A stretch of 64,000 nt of DNA from Parvibaculum sp035325945 (GTDB lineage: Bacteria > Pseudomonadota > Alphaproteobacteria > Parvibaculales > Parvibaculaceae): positions 1-64,000 of the forward strand of contig NZ_DAOKYX010000002.1 of the NCBI RefSeq assembly GCF_035325945.1. The letters are read 5' to 3'. The translations under genes were made by a program, and so were the position numbers. Every line of letters starts with the position of its first letter. Positions within the stretch are counted from its first letter, which is position 1. Below, piece after piece: positions 23,220 through 31,578 of the stretch. Below the pieces are notes generated by a model. That model was not told the origin of the DNA. It did not search any database and saw only the letters and a list, made by a program, of their open reading frames with translations.

Positions 23220-24089
23220 TCAGAACTGCTCGAAGAAGGCGTCGATGGCGGCGAGCGCTTCCGGCTCGTCGAGGAAAGGGGCGTGGCCGCGATCCTTCAC
23301 CGTCACGCATTGCAGCTTGCGATGGCGCATCTCCATGCGCCGGGCCGTCTCGGCCGAAAGAATGTCGGAATTCTCGCCGCGCGTGACGAGCACGGGCACG
23401 GCGGTGAGCACGTTGAACTGCGCCCACATGTCGGGGATTTCGCCCTTCGCAGCCTCCAGCGTCTTGCGGAGCAGGGCGCCGATCCGCGCGTCATAGTCGA
23501 ATTTCGGCGCGCCGTTTTCCTCCGCATAGGTCCGATGCGCGAAGGCGTACCATTCCTCGTTCGTCAGCGCCGGGAATTCACGCTCATTCATCATGCGGAG
23601 ACGAAAGGCAGCTTCGGTCCAGCTTGCGGGCGCGTCTCCGACGCCCGCATATCCCGCAATGCGTTTCAGCCCCGCGATCTCCACTTCGGGGCCGATATCG
23701 TTCAGCACCGCGCCTTGCACAGCATTCGGGCGCTGCGCGGCCATGAGCATGGTCACGATGCCGCCGCGCGACGTGCCGATGAAGACGGCGCGGTGAATGC
23801 CGGCCGCGCCCATCAGGTCGAAAATGTCGAGCGCCTCGTTGGCGGGCGTATAGTCGGCGGCGTTTCTGCAATATTCCGAACGGCCGCGACCGCGAAGGTC
23901 GGGGCAGAGGACGCGCCGCGAGGTGGAGAGGCGTTCCGCCAGGGCCGCGAAGTCCTTGGAATTGCGCGTCAGGCCCGGCAGGCAGATGACGGGCGCCCGC
24001 TTCGACGTCCGCGAGCCATAGTCTCTCGCGAAGAGGCGCAGGCCATCCTGCGACGTATAGAACAGTTCGCGAAAGGGCATCGGCTTCAC
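23220..24089 (-). CDS. alpha/beta hydrolase
   Basis: A 289-residue alpha/beta-hydrolase-fold enzyme, probably an esterase or similar hydrolase. The nucleophile elbow is GTSRGG, the oxyanion region is LPGLTRNSKDF, and the acid/base residues lie in RGENSDIL and RGHAPFLDEP. No signal peptide. It begins with GTG, whose GTGA overlaps the stop of the lytic transglycosylase gene upstream; an ATG three codons in is an alternative. The substrate is unknown, and the link with peptidoglycan turnover may be only positional. Confidence 0.85.
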   Translation of the reverse strand: MKPMPFRELFYTSQDGLRLFARDYGSRTSKRAPVICLPGLTRNSKDFAALAERLSTSRRVLCPDLRGRGRSEYCRNAADYTPANEALDIFDLMGAAGIHRAVFIGTSRGGIVTMLMAAQRPNAVQGAVLNDIGPEVEIAGLKRIAGYAGVGDAPASWTEAAFRLRMMNEREFPALTNEEWYAFAHRTYAEENGAPKFDYDARIGALLRKTLEAAKGEIPDMWAQFNVLTAVPVLVTRGENSDILSAETARRMEMRHRKLQCVTVKDRGHAPFLDEPEALAAIDAFFEQF

Positions 24090-26524
24090 TGTTTGGAGTA
24101 GCTGCGCCGTGGCGCCAGGGGAGTGCGGCTCGGCACCTCCATCGCGGAGGTTTTCGTCTCGGCATCGGCGAGTTTGGCGTCATTGACGCTGCCGCCATCA
24201 CCTGCGGAGGGGCGGTCCTCCTGCTCGACGACAGGCGCCATTGCGGGGCTTGCCTCCAGCGGCGAGATCGACGGCGCCTTGCCCGGCATCGGCGCCGGGG
24301 TCGTGATCGGCGCGCCCGTGTTGCGGCGCAGATCCTTGGACAGCCGGATGCGCTCGGCCTTGCCGCTGAGGCGGGTTCTGTAGACTTCGAGGTTTTCCAT
24401 CACGCGCTGCACATAGTTGCGCGTTTCGGAGAAGGGAATGTTCTCGATCCAGTCGATCGGATCGACCGCCGGCGAACGCGGATCGCCGAACTGGCTCGTC
24501 CAGTCGGACACGCGGCTTCCGCCCGCATTATAGGCGGCGACGCTCATGATGTAGGAGCCGGTATAGTTTTCGACGAGGTCGCCGAGATGCGCCGAGCCGA
24601 GCATCGCATTATAGGCGGGGTCGGTCGTCAGACGGGATGGCGAATAGGGCACGCTGATCTTGCGCGCGACCTGCTTGGCCGTGGCGGGCATGAGCTGCAT
24701 CAGCCCGCGCGCGCCGGCGGGGCTCACCACGGCCGGATCGAATTCGCTCTCCTGCCGCGAGAGGCCATAGACGAGCGCCTTTTCGACCAATGGCCCTTTT
24801 TCGTGGAATTTCGGCATCAGCGAAACGGGATAGGCGCGCTGCGCGAGCACGATGTTTCGCTGCGCGGCCGACTTGGCCACGCGGAGCGAGAGTTTCGGGT
24901 CGCCGAATTTGACGGCAAGGTCGGAGAGCGCCGCGATCTGCGCCGGCTCGTCCAGAATGTCGGCGAGGTGGAGCATGAAGCTCCACATCTGATCGTTGCG
25001 GTTGAAATCGTGCAGGATGTGCGCCGCGTGCACGAGTTCGAGCCGCTCGAAGCTCGCCTTGATGTCCTGTGTCGGCTTCGGGTCGCTTGCGAGGTGCAGG
25101 CGCGGCTCGCCGCCGCTCATGCTCGCGAGCGCCGCCGCGCCGAGCTGGCCGTAGAAGGTCGTGGGGTAGGCCGAAGCCTTGCGGTAATAGAGTTCCGCCA
25201 CCTTCTTGTCGCCCTGTGCCGATGCGGCGCGGCCGCACCAGTATTCTGCTCGCGCCTTGCTGATCGGCGTCGACACGGCTTCGTTGAGCTTTGCGAAGTG
25301 CGAAAGCGCGGCACCGGCATTGTTAAGGTATTGCAGCGCGATCCAGCCGGACATGAACTCGGCGTCGGCATAGTCCGCGCCGCTCTTCAGCCCATGCGCC
25401 GAGACGATCTGATAGGCGTCCTTATAGCGGCCCTGCGCCAGCGCCTTCCGGGCCGCGATGCGACGCTCGATCCACCATGCGTTCGGATCGACCATGCCGT
25501 GCGGCTTGTTGGGCGCGGTCAGGATGAGCGGCAGCGATGCCTCGTCATTGCCCCGCCGGCGCTCATAGCGGATCCGGTCGAAAATGAGGCCCGGATCGTC
25601 GTTGAAGCGCGAAGGCACGCGCGAAAGCGCGCTGCCCGCGTCGTTCGATCCCGACATGAGCTTGATGCGGGCATTCGCGAGTGCCTGCGCGTCGGCGCCG
25701 ATCAGGGCGGCGGTCGTCTGGGCGTCGCCCGTCCGCTCGTTCCAGAGCAGCCGGTCGAGCCGGGCCTTGTGCGTCGAGGCTGTGAGATAGGGGCGGAAAC
25801 TGGCGAGGATTTCCTTCTGTCGCGCGGGCGTGAAGTCGTCCTCGACCCAGGCGCGCTGGATCCAGCCCTTGCCTTCCTCCGTCCGCCCGGCGGCGATCAG
25901 CGCCTGACCGAAGCGGATCTTGCCCTCGCCGGTTACCGGCGGATGGGCCGTGAACCAGCCGAGCCGGTCCTGATCCGTCATGGCATAGGCAAGAAGGGCC
26001 TCCTCCGCGCGGCGCGAGAGGAGCGCCTGGCGCGGCCAGTCGGGGTTCTGCTCCTGGAAGGCGACGATCTCGCCAAGGGTTGCGCCGGAATCCTGCGCGA
26101 CGAGGCGGTTCCAGAGAACGAGCTTCGCGGCGACCGGGTCCTTCAGGCGCTTCATATGCCGCATCGCTTCCGGCCAGTTCTTCCGGTCGCCCTCGGCGAA
26201 GGCATCGGTCAGGGCCGCGATGTCGTCCTTGGTGAGAAGGGTGGAGGTGACGGTGGCGAGCTTGTGCTTCGGGCGGGTCGCAGCCTTCGCGTGCTTCTTC
26301 TTGTGCGCGGTCGTCCCTGTGTGCTTCGCCGGCTTGGCCTTGCTCGAGGAGGTGGCGCTCTTCTTCGTGGTCTTGGCCGGCTTGTGCGTAGTTTTGGCGG
26401 CGGAGGGCTTTTCGGCCGGCAGAGGCGCGGCGAGAAGCGTGCCGGCCGAGCCGACAAAAAGACAGGCCGAGGCCAGAATGGCGGCGGCGAAGGCGAAACG
26501 CCGGCCGAAATTCAGGCCCTTCAT
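24086..26524 (-). CDS. soluble lytic murein transglycosylase (Slt70 type)
   Basis: Cleaves peptidoglycan glycan strands in the periplasm with anhydro-muramyl ends. The 812-residue protein starts MKGLNFGRRFAFAAAILAS, a signal peptide, then a Lys/Ala/Thr-rich linker to about residue 90. A long helical superhelix region (U and L domains) follows, and then the catalytic SLT domain with SRQESEFDPAVVSPAGARG (catalytic Glu) and LMQLMPATAK. The tail is proline-rich. The frame extends 32 codons upstream, but the Met at 26524 starts the signal peptide and has a GGGGG site. It is translationally coupled to the hydrolase downstream. Confidence 0.92.
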   Translation of the reverse strand: MKGLNFGRRFAFAAAILASACLFVGSAGTLLAAPLPAEKPSAAKTTHKPAKTTKKSATSSSKAKPAKHTGTTAHKKKHAKAATRPKHKLATVTSTLLTKDDIAALTDAFAEGDRKNWPEAMRHMKRLKDPVAAKLVLWNRLVAQDSGATLGEIVAFQEQNPDWPRQALLSRRAEEALLAYAMTDQDRLGWFTAHPPVTGEGKIRFGQALIAAGRTEEGKGWIQRAWVEDDFTPARQKEILASFRPYLTASTHKARLDRLLWNERTGDAQTTAALIGADAQALANARIKLMSGSNDAGSALSRVPSRFNDDPGLIFDRIRYERRRGNDEASLPLILTAPNKPHGMVDPNAWWIERRIAARKALAQGRYKDAYQIVSAHGLKSGADYADAEFMSGWIALQYLNNAGAALSHFAKLNEAVSTPISKARAEYWCGRAASAQGDKKVAELYYRKASAYPTTFYGQLGAAALASMSGGEPRLHLASDPKPTQDIKASFERLELVHAAHILHDFNRNDQMWSFMLHLADILDEPAQIAALSDLAVKFGDPKLSLRVAKSAAQRNIVLAQRAYPVSLMPKFHEKGPLVEKALVYGLSRQESEFDPAVVSPAGARGLMQLMPATAKQVARKISVPYSPSRLTTDPAYNAMLGSAHLGDLVENYTGSYIMSVAAYNAGGSRVSDWTSQFGDPRSPAVDPIDWIENIPFSETRNYVQRVMENLEVYRTRLSGKAERIRLSKDLRRNTGAPITTPAPMPGKAPSISPLEASPAMAPVVEQEDRPSAGDGGSVNDAKLADAETKTSAMEVPSRTPLAPRRSYSKQ

Positions 26525-26777
26525 GCGATACTGCCCCCGATCGTGCAACGGCGCGGTCCAATTCATGCTTCTGCGGCCGTTCACGCTCCCCGCTGGAACG
26601 ATCGAGCCCCTTAACATCAATCCCTACATACGCTATTCCGCGTCGGATTGTCCTTTGTCGAGATTACCTTTCTGCTATCAAGCAGGGCAACATGCCAAGG
26701 ACGAAGGATTTGCCGGATTTGTTGCCGCTTTCGCGGGTTATGGTTATCGTGCGCGCCGCCTCAAAGGCGGTCAACAA

Positions 26778-26792
26778 GCCCCGTGGCGGGGC
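26778..26792 (+). promoter_or_regulatory. hairpin just upstream of dapA
   Basis: GCCCCG (26778-26783) TGG CGGGGC (26787-26792) forms a 6-base stem 16 bases before the dapA ATG; a second small stem GCCGCC/GGCGG precedes it. There is no T tract after it, so it is not a standard terminator. It may affect dapA translation. The rest of the 284-base gap between the two divergent genes holds no supported gene. Confidence 0.3.
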
Positions 26793-26808
26793 ATTGGAGC
26801 TATAAAAA

Positions 26809-27684
26809 ATGTTCAAGGGATCGTACGTCGCCCTCATCACCCCATTCCGTGACGGCAAGGTGGATGAGGAGGCGTTCGCCAAATTGATCGAATGGCAGAT
26901 CGCCGAGGGCACGGACGGTCTGGTGCCTTGCGGGACGACGGGCGAGTCGCCCACGCTCTCGCATGAGGAACACCGGCGCGTCGTCGAAATCTGCGTCGAG
27001 GTCACGCGCAAGCGCGTGCCCGTCATCGCTGGCGCTGGCTCCAACAACACCGCCGAGGCGCTCGATCTCATGCGCCATGCAAAGTCCGTTGGCGCGGACG
27101 GCGCGCTCTGCGTGACGGGCTACTACAACAAGCCGTCGCAGGAAGGGCTCTATCAGCACTTCAAGGCGCTGAACGATGCCGTCGACATTCCGATGATCCT
27201 TTACAACATTCCCGGCCGCACGATCGTTGACATCAGCGTCGAGACGATGACCCGGCTCTTCGCCCTGAAGAACGTGGTCGGCGTCAAGGACGCGACGGCG
27301 AATCTCGCGCGTGTGAGCCTTCAGCGGCAGGCGATGGGCGCCGAATTCATCCAGCTTTCGGGCGAGGATGCGACCGCTCTCGGCTTCAACGCGCATGGCG
27401 GTCAGGGCTGCATCTCGGTCACGGCCAATATTGCGCCGAGGCTTTGCGCCGAGTTCCAGAAGGCGACGCTCGCCGGCGACTACCGAAAGGCGCTCGAATA
27501 TCAGGACCGCCTGCTGCCGCTTCACCATAATCTTTTCATCGAGCCGAGCCCGGGGCCGGTCAAGTATGCGGCGAGCCTGCTCGGCCTTTGCCGTGACGAA
27601 TTGCGCCTGCCGCTGGTGCCCGTCACCGCGGAGACTCGCGAGAAGATTCGCGGCGCGATGCGGCATGCCGGTCTGATCGACTGA
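26809..27684 (+). CDS. dapA: 4-hydroxy-tetrahydrodipicolinate synthase
   Basis: Condenses pyruvate with aspartate semialdehyde, the first committed step to diaminopimelate and lysine. The 291-residue protein has the standard family length. It starts MFKGSYVALITPFRDGKVDE, carries GTTGESPTLSHEEH (pyruvate-binding Thr), the Tyr133 and Arg138 region YNIPGRT, and the Schiff-base lysine in VGVKDATANL (about residue 161). It is the first of a plus-strand run with smpB 22 bases downstream. Confidence 0.97.
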   Translation: MFKGSYVALITPFRDGKVDEEAFAKLIEWQIAEGTDGLVPCGTTGESPTLSHEEHRRVVEICVEVTRKRVPVIAGAGSNNTAEALDLMRHAKSVGADGALCVTGYYNKPSQEGLYQHFKALNDAVDIPMILYNIPGRTIVDISVETMTRLFALKNVVGVKDATANLARVSLQRQAMGAEFIQLSGEDATALGFNAHGGQGCISVTANIAPRLCAEFQKATLAGDYRKALEYQDRLLPLHHNLFIEPSPGPVKYAASLLGLCRDELRLPLVPVTAETREKIRGAMRHAGLID

Positions 27685-27706
27685 CGCCAATCAGGACAGA
27701 AGGACC

Positions 27707-28204
27707 ATGTCCTCCAAGAGCGGCGGTGCGAAAAAGAAGCTCGGAGACGGCCGGAAGATCATCGCCGACAACCGCAAGGCGCGCTTCAACTACACGATCA
27801 CCGATACCTTCGAGGCGGGGATCGAGCTGAAGGGCACCGAGGTGAAGTCGCTGCGTGTAGGGCAGGGAAGCCTCAACGAGGCCTATGCGCAGGCGACGAA
27901 GCAGGGCGAGATCATGCTGGTCAACGCCTATATCCCCGTCTATCTCCAGGCCAACCAGTTCAACCACGAGACGCGGCGGCCGCGTAAGCTCCTGCTGCAC
28001 CGCCGCGAGATCGACAAGCTCTCCCAGGCGGTTCTTCGTCAGGGGATGACGCTCGTTCCGCTCAAGATGTATTTCAACGAAAAGGGACGGGTTAAGGTGG
28101 AAATCGGTCTGGCGCAGGGCAAGAAGCTCGCCGACAAGCGCGAGACGGAGAAGAAACGCACCTGGGAGCGCGACAAGGCGCGGGTGATGCGCGAGCGCGG
28201 CTAG
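27707..28204 (+). CDS. smpB: SsrA-binding protein
   Basis: Binds tmRNA and delivers it to stalled ribosomes. The 165-residue protein has an N-terminal basic extension, IADNRKARFNYTITDTFEAGIELKGTEVKSLRVG at the start of the OB fold, and the basic C-terminal tail that becomes helical on the ribosome (KRETEKKRTWERDKARVMRERG). It lies 22 bases after dapA, a common alphaproteobacterial order. No ssrA gene was found next to it. Confidence 0.97.
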   Translation: MSSKSGGAKKKLGDGRKIIADNRKARFNYTITDTFEAGIELKGTEVKSLRVGQGSLNEAYAQATKQGEIMLVNAYIPVYLQANQFNHETRRPRKLLLHRREIDKLSQAVLRQGMTLVPLKMYFNEKGRVKVEIGLAQGKKLADKRETEKKRTWERDKARVMRERG

Positions 28205-28236
28205 GTTCGAGCGGAGAACATGCACGGGGAGCGGCC

Positions 28237-28908
28237 ATGAGCGAAGAGGGCAAGCCCGGCCTGCTTGGCCAGATCAAGGACAGGCTGATCCGTTCCAAGG
28301 AAAAGACCGCGGCGGAGGGCCGGCACATCACCGGCAGCCCCGACCGGGGACATGAGCGCCGATTGCCGCCCGGCCAGCACCTCGTCGAGAAGTGGCCTGT
28401 GCTCGACCTCGGCATCCAGCCCGAAGTACCACTCGACGAGTGGCGGCTCGTCGTCGACGGCGCGGTGGAAGCGCCGCTGACGCTGACCTTCGAGCGGTTC
28501 ATGGCGCTGCCGCAGTCGCATTTCGTCAGCGACATTCACTGCGTCACCACCTGGAGCCGCTATGACAATCGCTGGGACGGCGTGTCGTCGCGTTCGATCC
28601 TCGAAATGGTGAAGCCGAAGCCCGAGGCGCGGCACGTCATCTTTCATTCCTATGACGGCTACACAACGAACATCACGCTCGAGGCTTTCGCCGCGCCGGA
28701 CGTGATTATCGCCCATAGCTGGGAGGGGGAGCGGCTCACGCGCGAGCATGGCGGACCTGTCCGCATGGTGGTGCCGCAATGGTATTTCTGGAAGAGCGCG
28801 AAGTGGGTCAGGCGCATCGAGTTCAGCGCCGTCGACAGGCCAGGCTTCTGGGAGCTGCGTGGCTACCACAATGAAGGCGATCCGTGGACGGAGCAGCGCT
28901 ATGGCTGA
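28237..28908 (+). CDS. sulfite-oxidase-like molybdopterin-dependent oxidoreductase
   Basis: A 223-residue protein of the sulfite oxidase/YedY molybdenum domain family. The presumed molybdenum-ligand cysteine is Cys102 in DIHCVTTWSRYDNRWDGV. Other family stretches are HSYDGYTTNITLEAF and the C-terminal KWVRRIEF and GYHNEGDPW. Unlike YedY (MsrP), there is no Tat signal and no YedZ-like partner gene, so it is probably cytoplasmic. The substrate is unknown. It starts 32 bases after smpB and converges on the uracil-DNA glycosylase gene. Confidence 0.86.
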   Translation: MSEEGKPGLLGQIKDRLIRSKEKTAAEGRHITGSPDRGHERRLPPGQHLVEKWPVLDLGIQPEVPLDEWRLVVDGAVEAPLTLTFERFMALPQSHFVSDIHCVTTWSRYDNRWDGVSSRSILEMVKPKPEARHVIFHSYDGYTTNITLEAFAAPDVIIAHSWEGERLTREHGGPVRMVVPQWYFWKSAKWVRRIEFSAVDRPGFWELRGYHNEGDPWTEQRYG

Positions 28909-28911
28909 AGC

Positions 28912-29568
28912 TCAGGCCTTGTCGAGAAAGGCTCTTATGTCGCGGAAGACGGCGTGGAACATCTCCGTCGTGAGGCGTCCCGTGTTCGTGTTGTAGCGCG
29001 AGCAGTGATAGCTGTCGAAGAGCCGCACGCCGCCGCCTATGTCATGGCTTGCCTGATGGGCGAAGGCGGCCTGTGTGCGCTTCACCTGCCGCTCGACGAG
29101 CACGCTGTCATGGGCAATGCGGCCGAGCGCGAGCACGGCCTTGAGGCGAGGCAGCGCGGCGATGCGTGCGGAAAAGAAGGGCAGGCAGGTTCTCGCTTCG
29201 AGCGGGGTCGGCTTGTTCTGGGGCGGCACGCAGCGCACGGCATTGGTGATCATGGCATCGACGAGCGTGAGCCCGTCATCCGGGCGCGCGGCATAGCTGC
29301 CTTTCGCGAAGCCGAATTCGATGAGCGTCGAATAGAGAAGATCGCCCGCATAGTCGCCTGTGAAGGGTCTGCCAGTCCGGTTCGCGCCCTGAAGGCCCGG
29401 CGCGAGGCCGACGATCAGGAGGTGGGCCTTTTCGCTGCCGAAGGAGGGCACGGGTCCGTTGAACCAGTCCGGATGCGCGTCGCGGTTGGCCTGCCGAAAG
29501 GCGACGAGGCGGGGGCAAAGCGGGCAGTCATGCGGCGGCTCCGCCTCCCACTGCTTCAGGGCTTTCAT
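28912..29568 (-). CDS. uracil-DNA glycosylase, family 5 (UDGb type)
   Basis: Removes uracil and related deaminated bases from DNA for base-excision repair. The 218-residue protein has a Cys-rich N terminus (DCPLCPRL) that, with a later TNAVRCVPP and RTCLPF cysteines, can hold the iron-sulfur cluster. It has the family-5 motif A GLAPGLQGANRTGRPFTG, with no Asp or Asn activating water, and motif B YHCSRYNTNTGRLT. Family 4 enzymes have GExPG at motif A, which is not the case here. It is followed on the same strand, upstream, by the NYN gene 17 bases away. Confidence 0.9.
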   Translation of the reverse strand: MKALKQWEAEPPHDCPLCPRLVAFRQANRDAHPDWFNGPVPSFGSEKAHLLIVGLAPGLQGANRTGRPFTGDYAGDLLYSTLIEFGFAKGSYAARPDDGLTLVDAMITNAVRCVPPQNKPTPLEARTCLPFFSARIAALPRLKAVLALGRIAHDSVLVERQVKRTQAAFAHQASHDIGGGVRLFDSYHCSRYNTNTGRLTTEMFHAVFRDIRAFLDKA

Positions 29569-29585
29569 GGGTGCAAGTCCGGAGT

Positions 29586-30209
29586 TCAGGCGCGGGCGGG
29601 GAGGTCGTCGTCGTCCTCGTCCTCGTCGTCGTAATAGTCGTCCTCATCCTCCGCGTGGAGCGGCGCGTGGCTGCGATTGTCCTGATTGCGGCCAAGCGAG
29701 CCGCGCAGGGTGTCGAGGTCGATGAACTGGTCGGCCTGACGGCGCAACTCATCGGAGATCATCGGCGGCGCGCTGCGGATCGTCGAGACGACCGTGACGC
29801 GCTTTCCCTTGCGCTGGATGGCGTCGACGAGGCGGCGGAAGTCGCCGTCCCCGGAGAAGAGAACGAGGTGGTCGATCTTGTCGGCGAGCTCCATGGCATC
29901 GACGGCAAGTTCGATGTCCATATTGCCTTTGACGCGGCGGCGGCCGGTGGAATCGGTGAATTCCTTGGCGGGCTTCGTCACCACCGAGTAACCGTTATAG
30001 TCGAGCCAATCGATCAGTGGCCGGAGCGGCGAATATTCCTGATCTTCCAGAAGAGCCGTGTAATAAAAAGCCCGGACCAATATGCCTTTTGACCGAAAAA
30101 GCTCCAGAAGACGCTTGTAATCTATGTCGAACCCAAGTCCCCGCGCGGCTGAATAAAGGTTGGCGCCGTCGATGAAAAGGGCAATACGTTCCTGCGGGTA
30201 AAAACCCAT
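29586..30209 (-). CDS. NYN-domain (LabA/DUF88) ribonuclease-like protein
   Basis: A 207-residue protein with the PIN-like NYN fold: the metal-binding aspartates lie in IALFIDGANLYSAARG, MDIELAVDAMELADKIDH and LFSGDGDFRRLVD. It is probably an RNA-processing or RNA-turnover nuclease. The C-terminal 30 residues include a strongly acidic run of Asp/Glu/Tyr, absent from the core fold. ATG 30209 is chosen because AGGAGAG lies directly ahead and the domain begins at once; the frame is open 19 codons further. It is divergent from folK. Confidence 0.88.
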   Translation of the reverse strand: MGFYPQERIALFIDGANLYSAARGLGFDIDYKRLLELFRSKGILVRAFYYTALLEDQEYSPLRPLIDWLDYNGYSVVTKPAKEFTDSTGRRRVKGNMDIELAVDAMELADKIDHLVLFSGDGDFRRLVDAIQRKGKRVTVVSTIRSAPPMISDELRRQADQFIDLDTLRGSLGRNQDNRSHAPLHAEDEDDYYDDEDEDDDDLPARA

Positions 30210-30353
30210 ACTTCTCTCCTTGAAACCCGGTGCAAGCGGAGATTGGAAAATCCATTTTTCACGCAAGCTTCGATTGCGTGTGTGAATAGCGCCAAACTAT
30301 AGAAGTACTCGTGATTTGGGAACGGATATCGAAATCGTGCTGAGCGGGCCGCA

Positions 30354-30902
30354 ATGATCCTTGTCGGAATGGGGGCAAATCTGCCCACGGCGCATGGCGA
30401 CCCCCTTGCGACGCTGCATGCGGCGATCGAGGCCATGCCTTCATTCGGCGTCGATGTCGTCCGGCGGTCCTCCTTCTACCGCACGCCCGCCATGGCGGCC
30501 TATGCGCAGCCGCCCTATGTGAATGCCGTGATCGTCGTGGAGAGCGCCTTGCCGGCAGAGGAGCTTCTCCAGACGCTCCACCGGATCGAGGCGCAGTTCG
30601 GGCGGGTGAGGCTCGTCCGCTGGGGGGAGCGCACGCTTGATCTAGATCTTTTGGATTATAGTGGCATGGTTCTGCCACCGAGGCATCCCCAGGGGCTTCA
30701 GGCGGGGACGGGGCCTATTCCGCTCTGCCTGCCGCATCCCGGCATCTGCGAGCGCGGCTTCGTGCTCGTTCCGCTGGCTGAGGTCGCGCCGGAATGGCGC
30801 CATCCGGTCGATGGCGAGGGCGCGGCCGCCCTGTTGCGGCGCCTCATTGCGGAACAGGGCGAGGCCGCAATGGCCGGGATCGAGCGCCTGACTTCAGGAT
30901 GA
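30354..30902 (+). CDS. folK: 2-amino-4-hydroxy-6-hydroxymethyldihydropteridine diphosphokinase
   Basis: Transfers pyrophosphate from ATP to the pterin alcohol in folate synthesis. The 182-residue protein shows GMGANLPTAHGDPLATLHAAIEAM at the N terminus, RSSFYRTPAMAAYAQPPYVNAV, LHRIEAQFGR and the signature WGERTLDLDLLDY. The late HPGICERGFVLVPLAEVAP is also typical. It lies alone between the divergent NYN gene and rpoZ. Confidence 0.95.
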   Translation: MILVGMGANLPTAHGDPLATLHAAIEAMPSFGVDVVRRSSFYRTPAMAAYAQPPYVNAVIVVESALPAEELLQTLHRIEAQFGRVRLVRWGERTLDLDLLDYSGMVLPPRHPQGLQAGTGPIPLCLPHPGICERGFVLVPLAEVAPEWRHPVDGEGAAALLRRLIAEQGEAAMAGIERLTSG

Positions 30903-30937
30903 ACCCATGGACAAACCCATGGAATGAGCCAAATCGG

Positions 30938-30988
30938 GGGCCTAACGCCCTGTTTTTTCTTGCTTCCCCGAGGGCCAGACCCTACATA
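30938..30988 (+). promoter_or_regulatory. weak terminator after folK and candidate rpoZ promoter
   Basis: A short stem GGGC (30938-30941) CTAAC GCCC (30947-30950) is followed by a T-rich tract (TGTTTTTT), a weak terminator for folK. Right after it, TTGCTT (30960-30965) and TACATA (30983-30988) with a 17-base spacer make a plausible sigma-70 promoter for rpoZ. The two AACCCATGGA copies at 30902-30922 are a small direct repeat. Confidence 0.35.
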
Positions 30989-31031
30989 CTCGGCAAAACC
31001 TTTTCCCTGACCTATTGCGGAGTTCCGATCC

Positions 31032-31454
31032 ATGGCGCGTGTGACCGTTGAAGACTGCGTCGACAAGGTGCCGAACCGTTTCGAGCTCGTGCTGCTTTCG
31101 GCCCATCGTGCCCGGGCCATGTCGGCTGGCGCGGAGTTGACGGTCGATCGCGACAACGACAAGAACCCGGTGGTGGCGCTGCGCGAGATCGCGGAACGGA
31201 CCATCGCGCCGGACGATCTGCGTGAGGATCTGATCGGCAGCATGCAGAAGCGCGTCGAGACGGAAGAGCCCGAGGTCGAGAGCCTGCAGCTTCTGACCTC
31301 CGGCGAGGTCGCGGCCTCCGAGATCGACACTTTCGGCGCGGCCGGCGGCGGCGACCGGATGAGCGAGGAGGAGCTTCTCCGCGCGATCCAGAACCAGATC
31401 GACTCTCCGCAGCAGAAATCGGCCGATGCCGACGACATGGATGCGGAAGACTGA
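31032..31454 (+). CDS. rpoZ: DNA-directed RNA polymerase omega subunit
   Basis: Small RNA polymerase subunit that supports assembly of beta-prime and ppGpp sensing. The 140-residue protein starts MARVTVEDCVDKVPNRFELVLLSAHRAR and has the VALREIAERT segment; the C-terminal half is an acidic extension usual in alphaproteobacteria. It is directly followed by the rsh gene, a conserved pairing, but a strong terminator separates the two. Confidence 0.96.
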   Translation: MARVTVEDCVDKVPNRFELVLLSAHRARAMSAGAELTVDRDNDKNPVVALREIAERTIAPDDLREDLIGSMQKRVETEEPEVESLQLLTSGEVAASEIDTFGAAGGGDRMSEEELLRAIQNQIDSPQQKSADADDMDAED

Positions 31455-31504
31455 GAGAAGGCCAAAGGCGGAAGGATGAGGTTCCGCTGCCGAGCGTAAT
31501 CGAG

Positions 31505-31539
31505 CGCCGCCCCGGCCGGAAGGTGAGGGCGGCGTTTTT
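31505..31539 (+). terminator. rho-independent terminator between rpoZ and rsh
   Basis: Stem CGCCGCCC (31505-31512) and GGGCGGCG (31527-31534), 14-base loop, five Ts. It implies that rsh can have its own promoter or depends on read-through. Confidence 0.85.
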
Positions 31540-31578
31540 GTGTGCGTGAGGCGGATCGGGTGGACGAACGGGTGAGCG

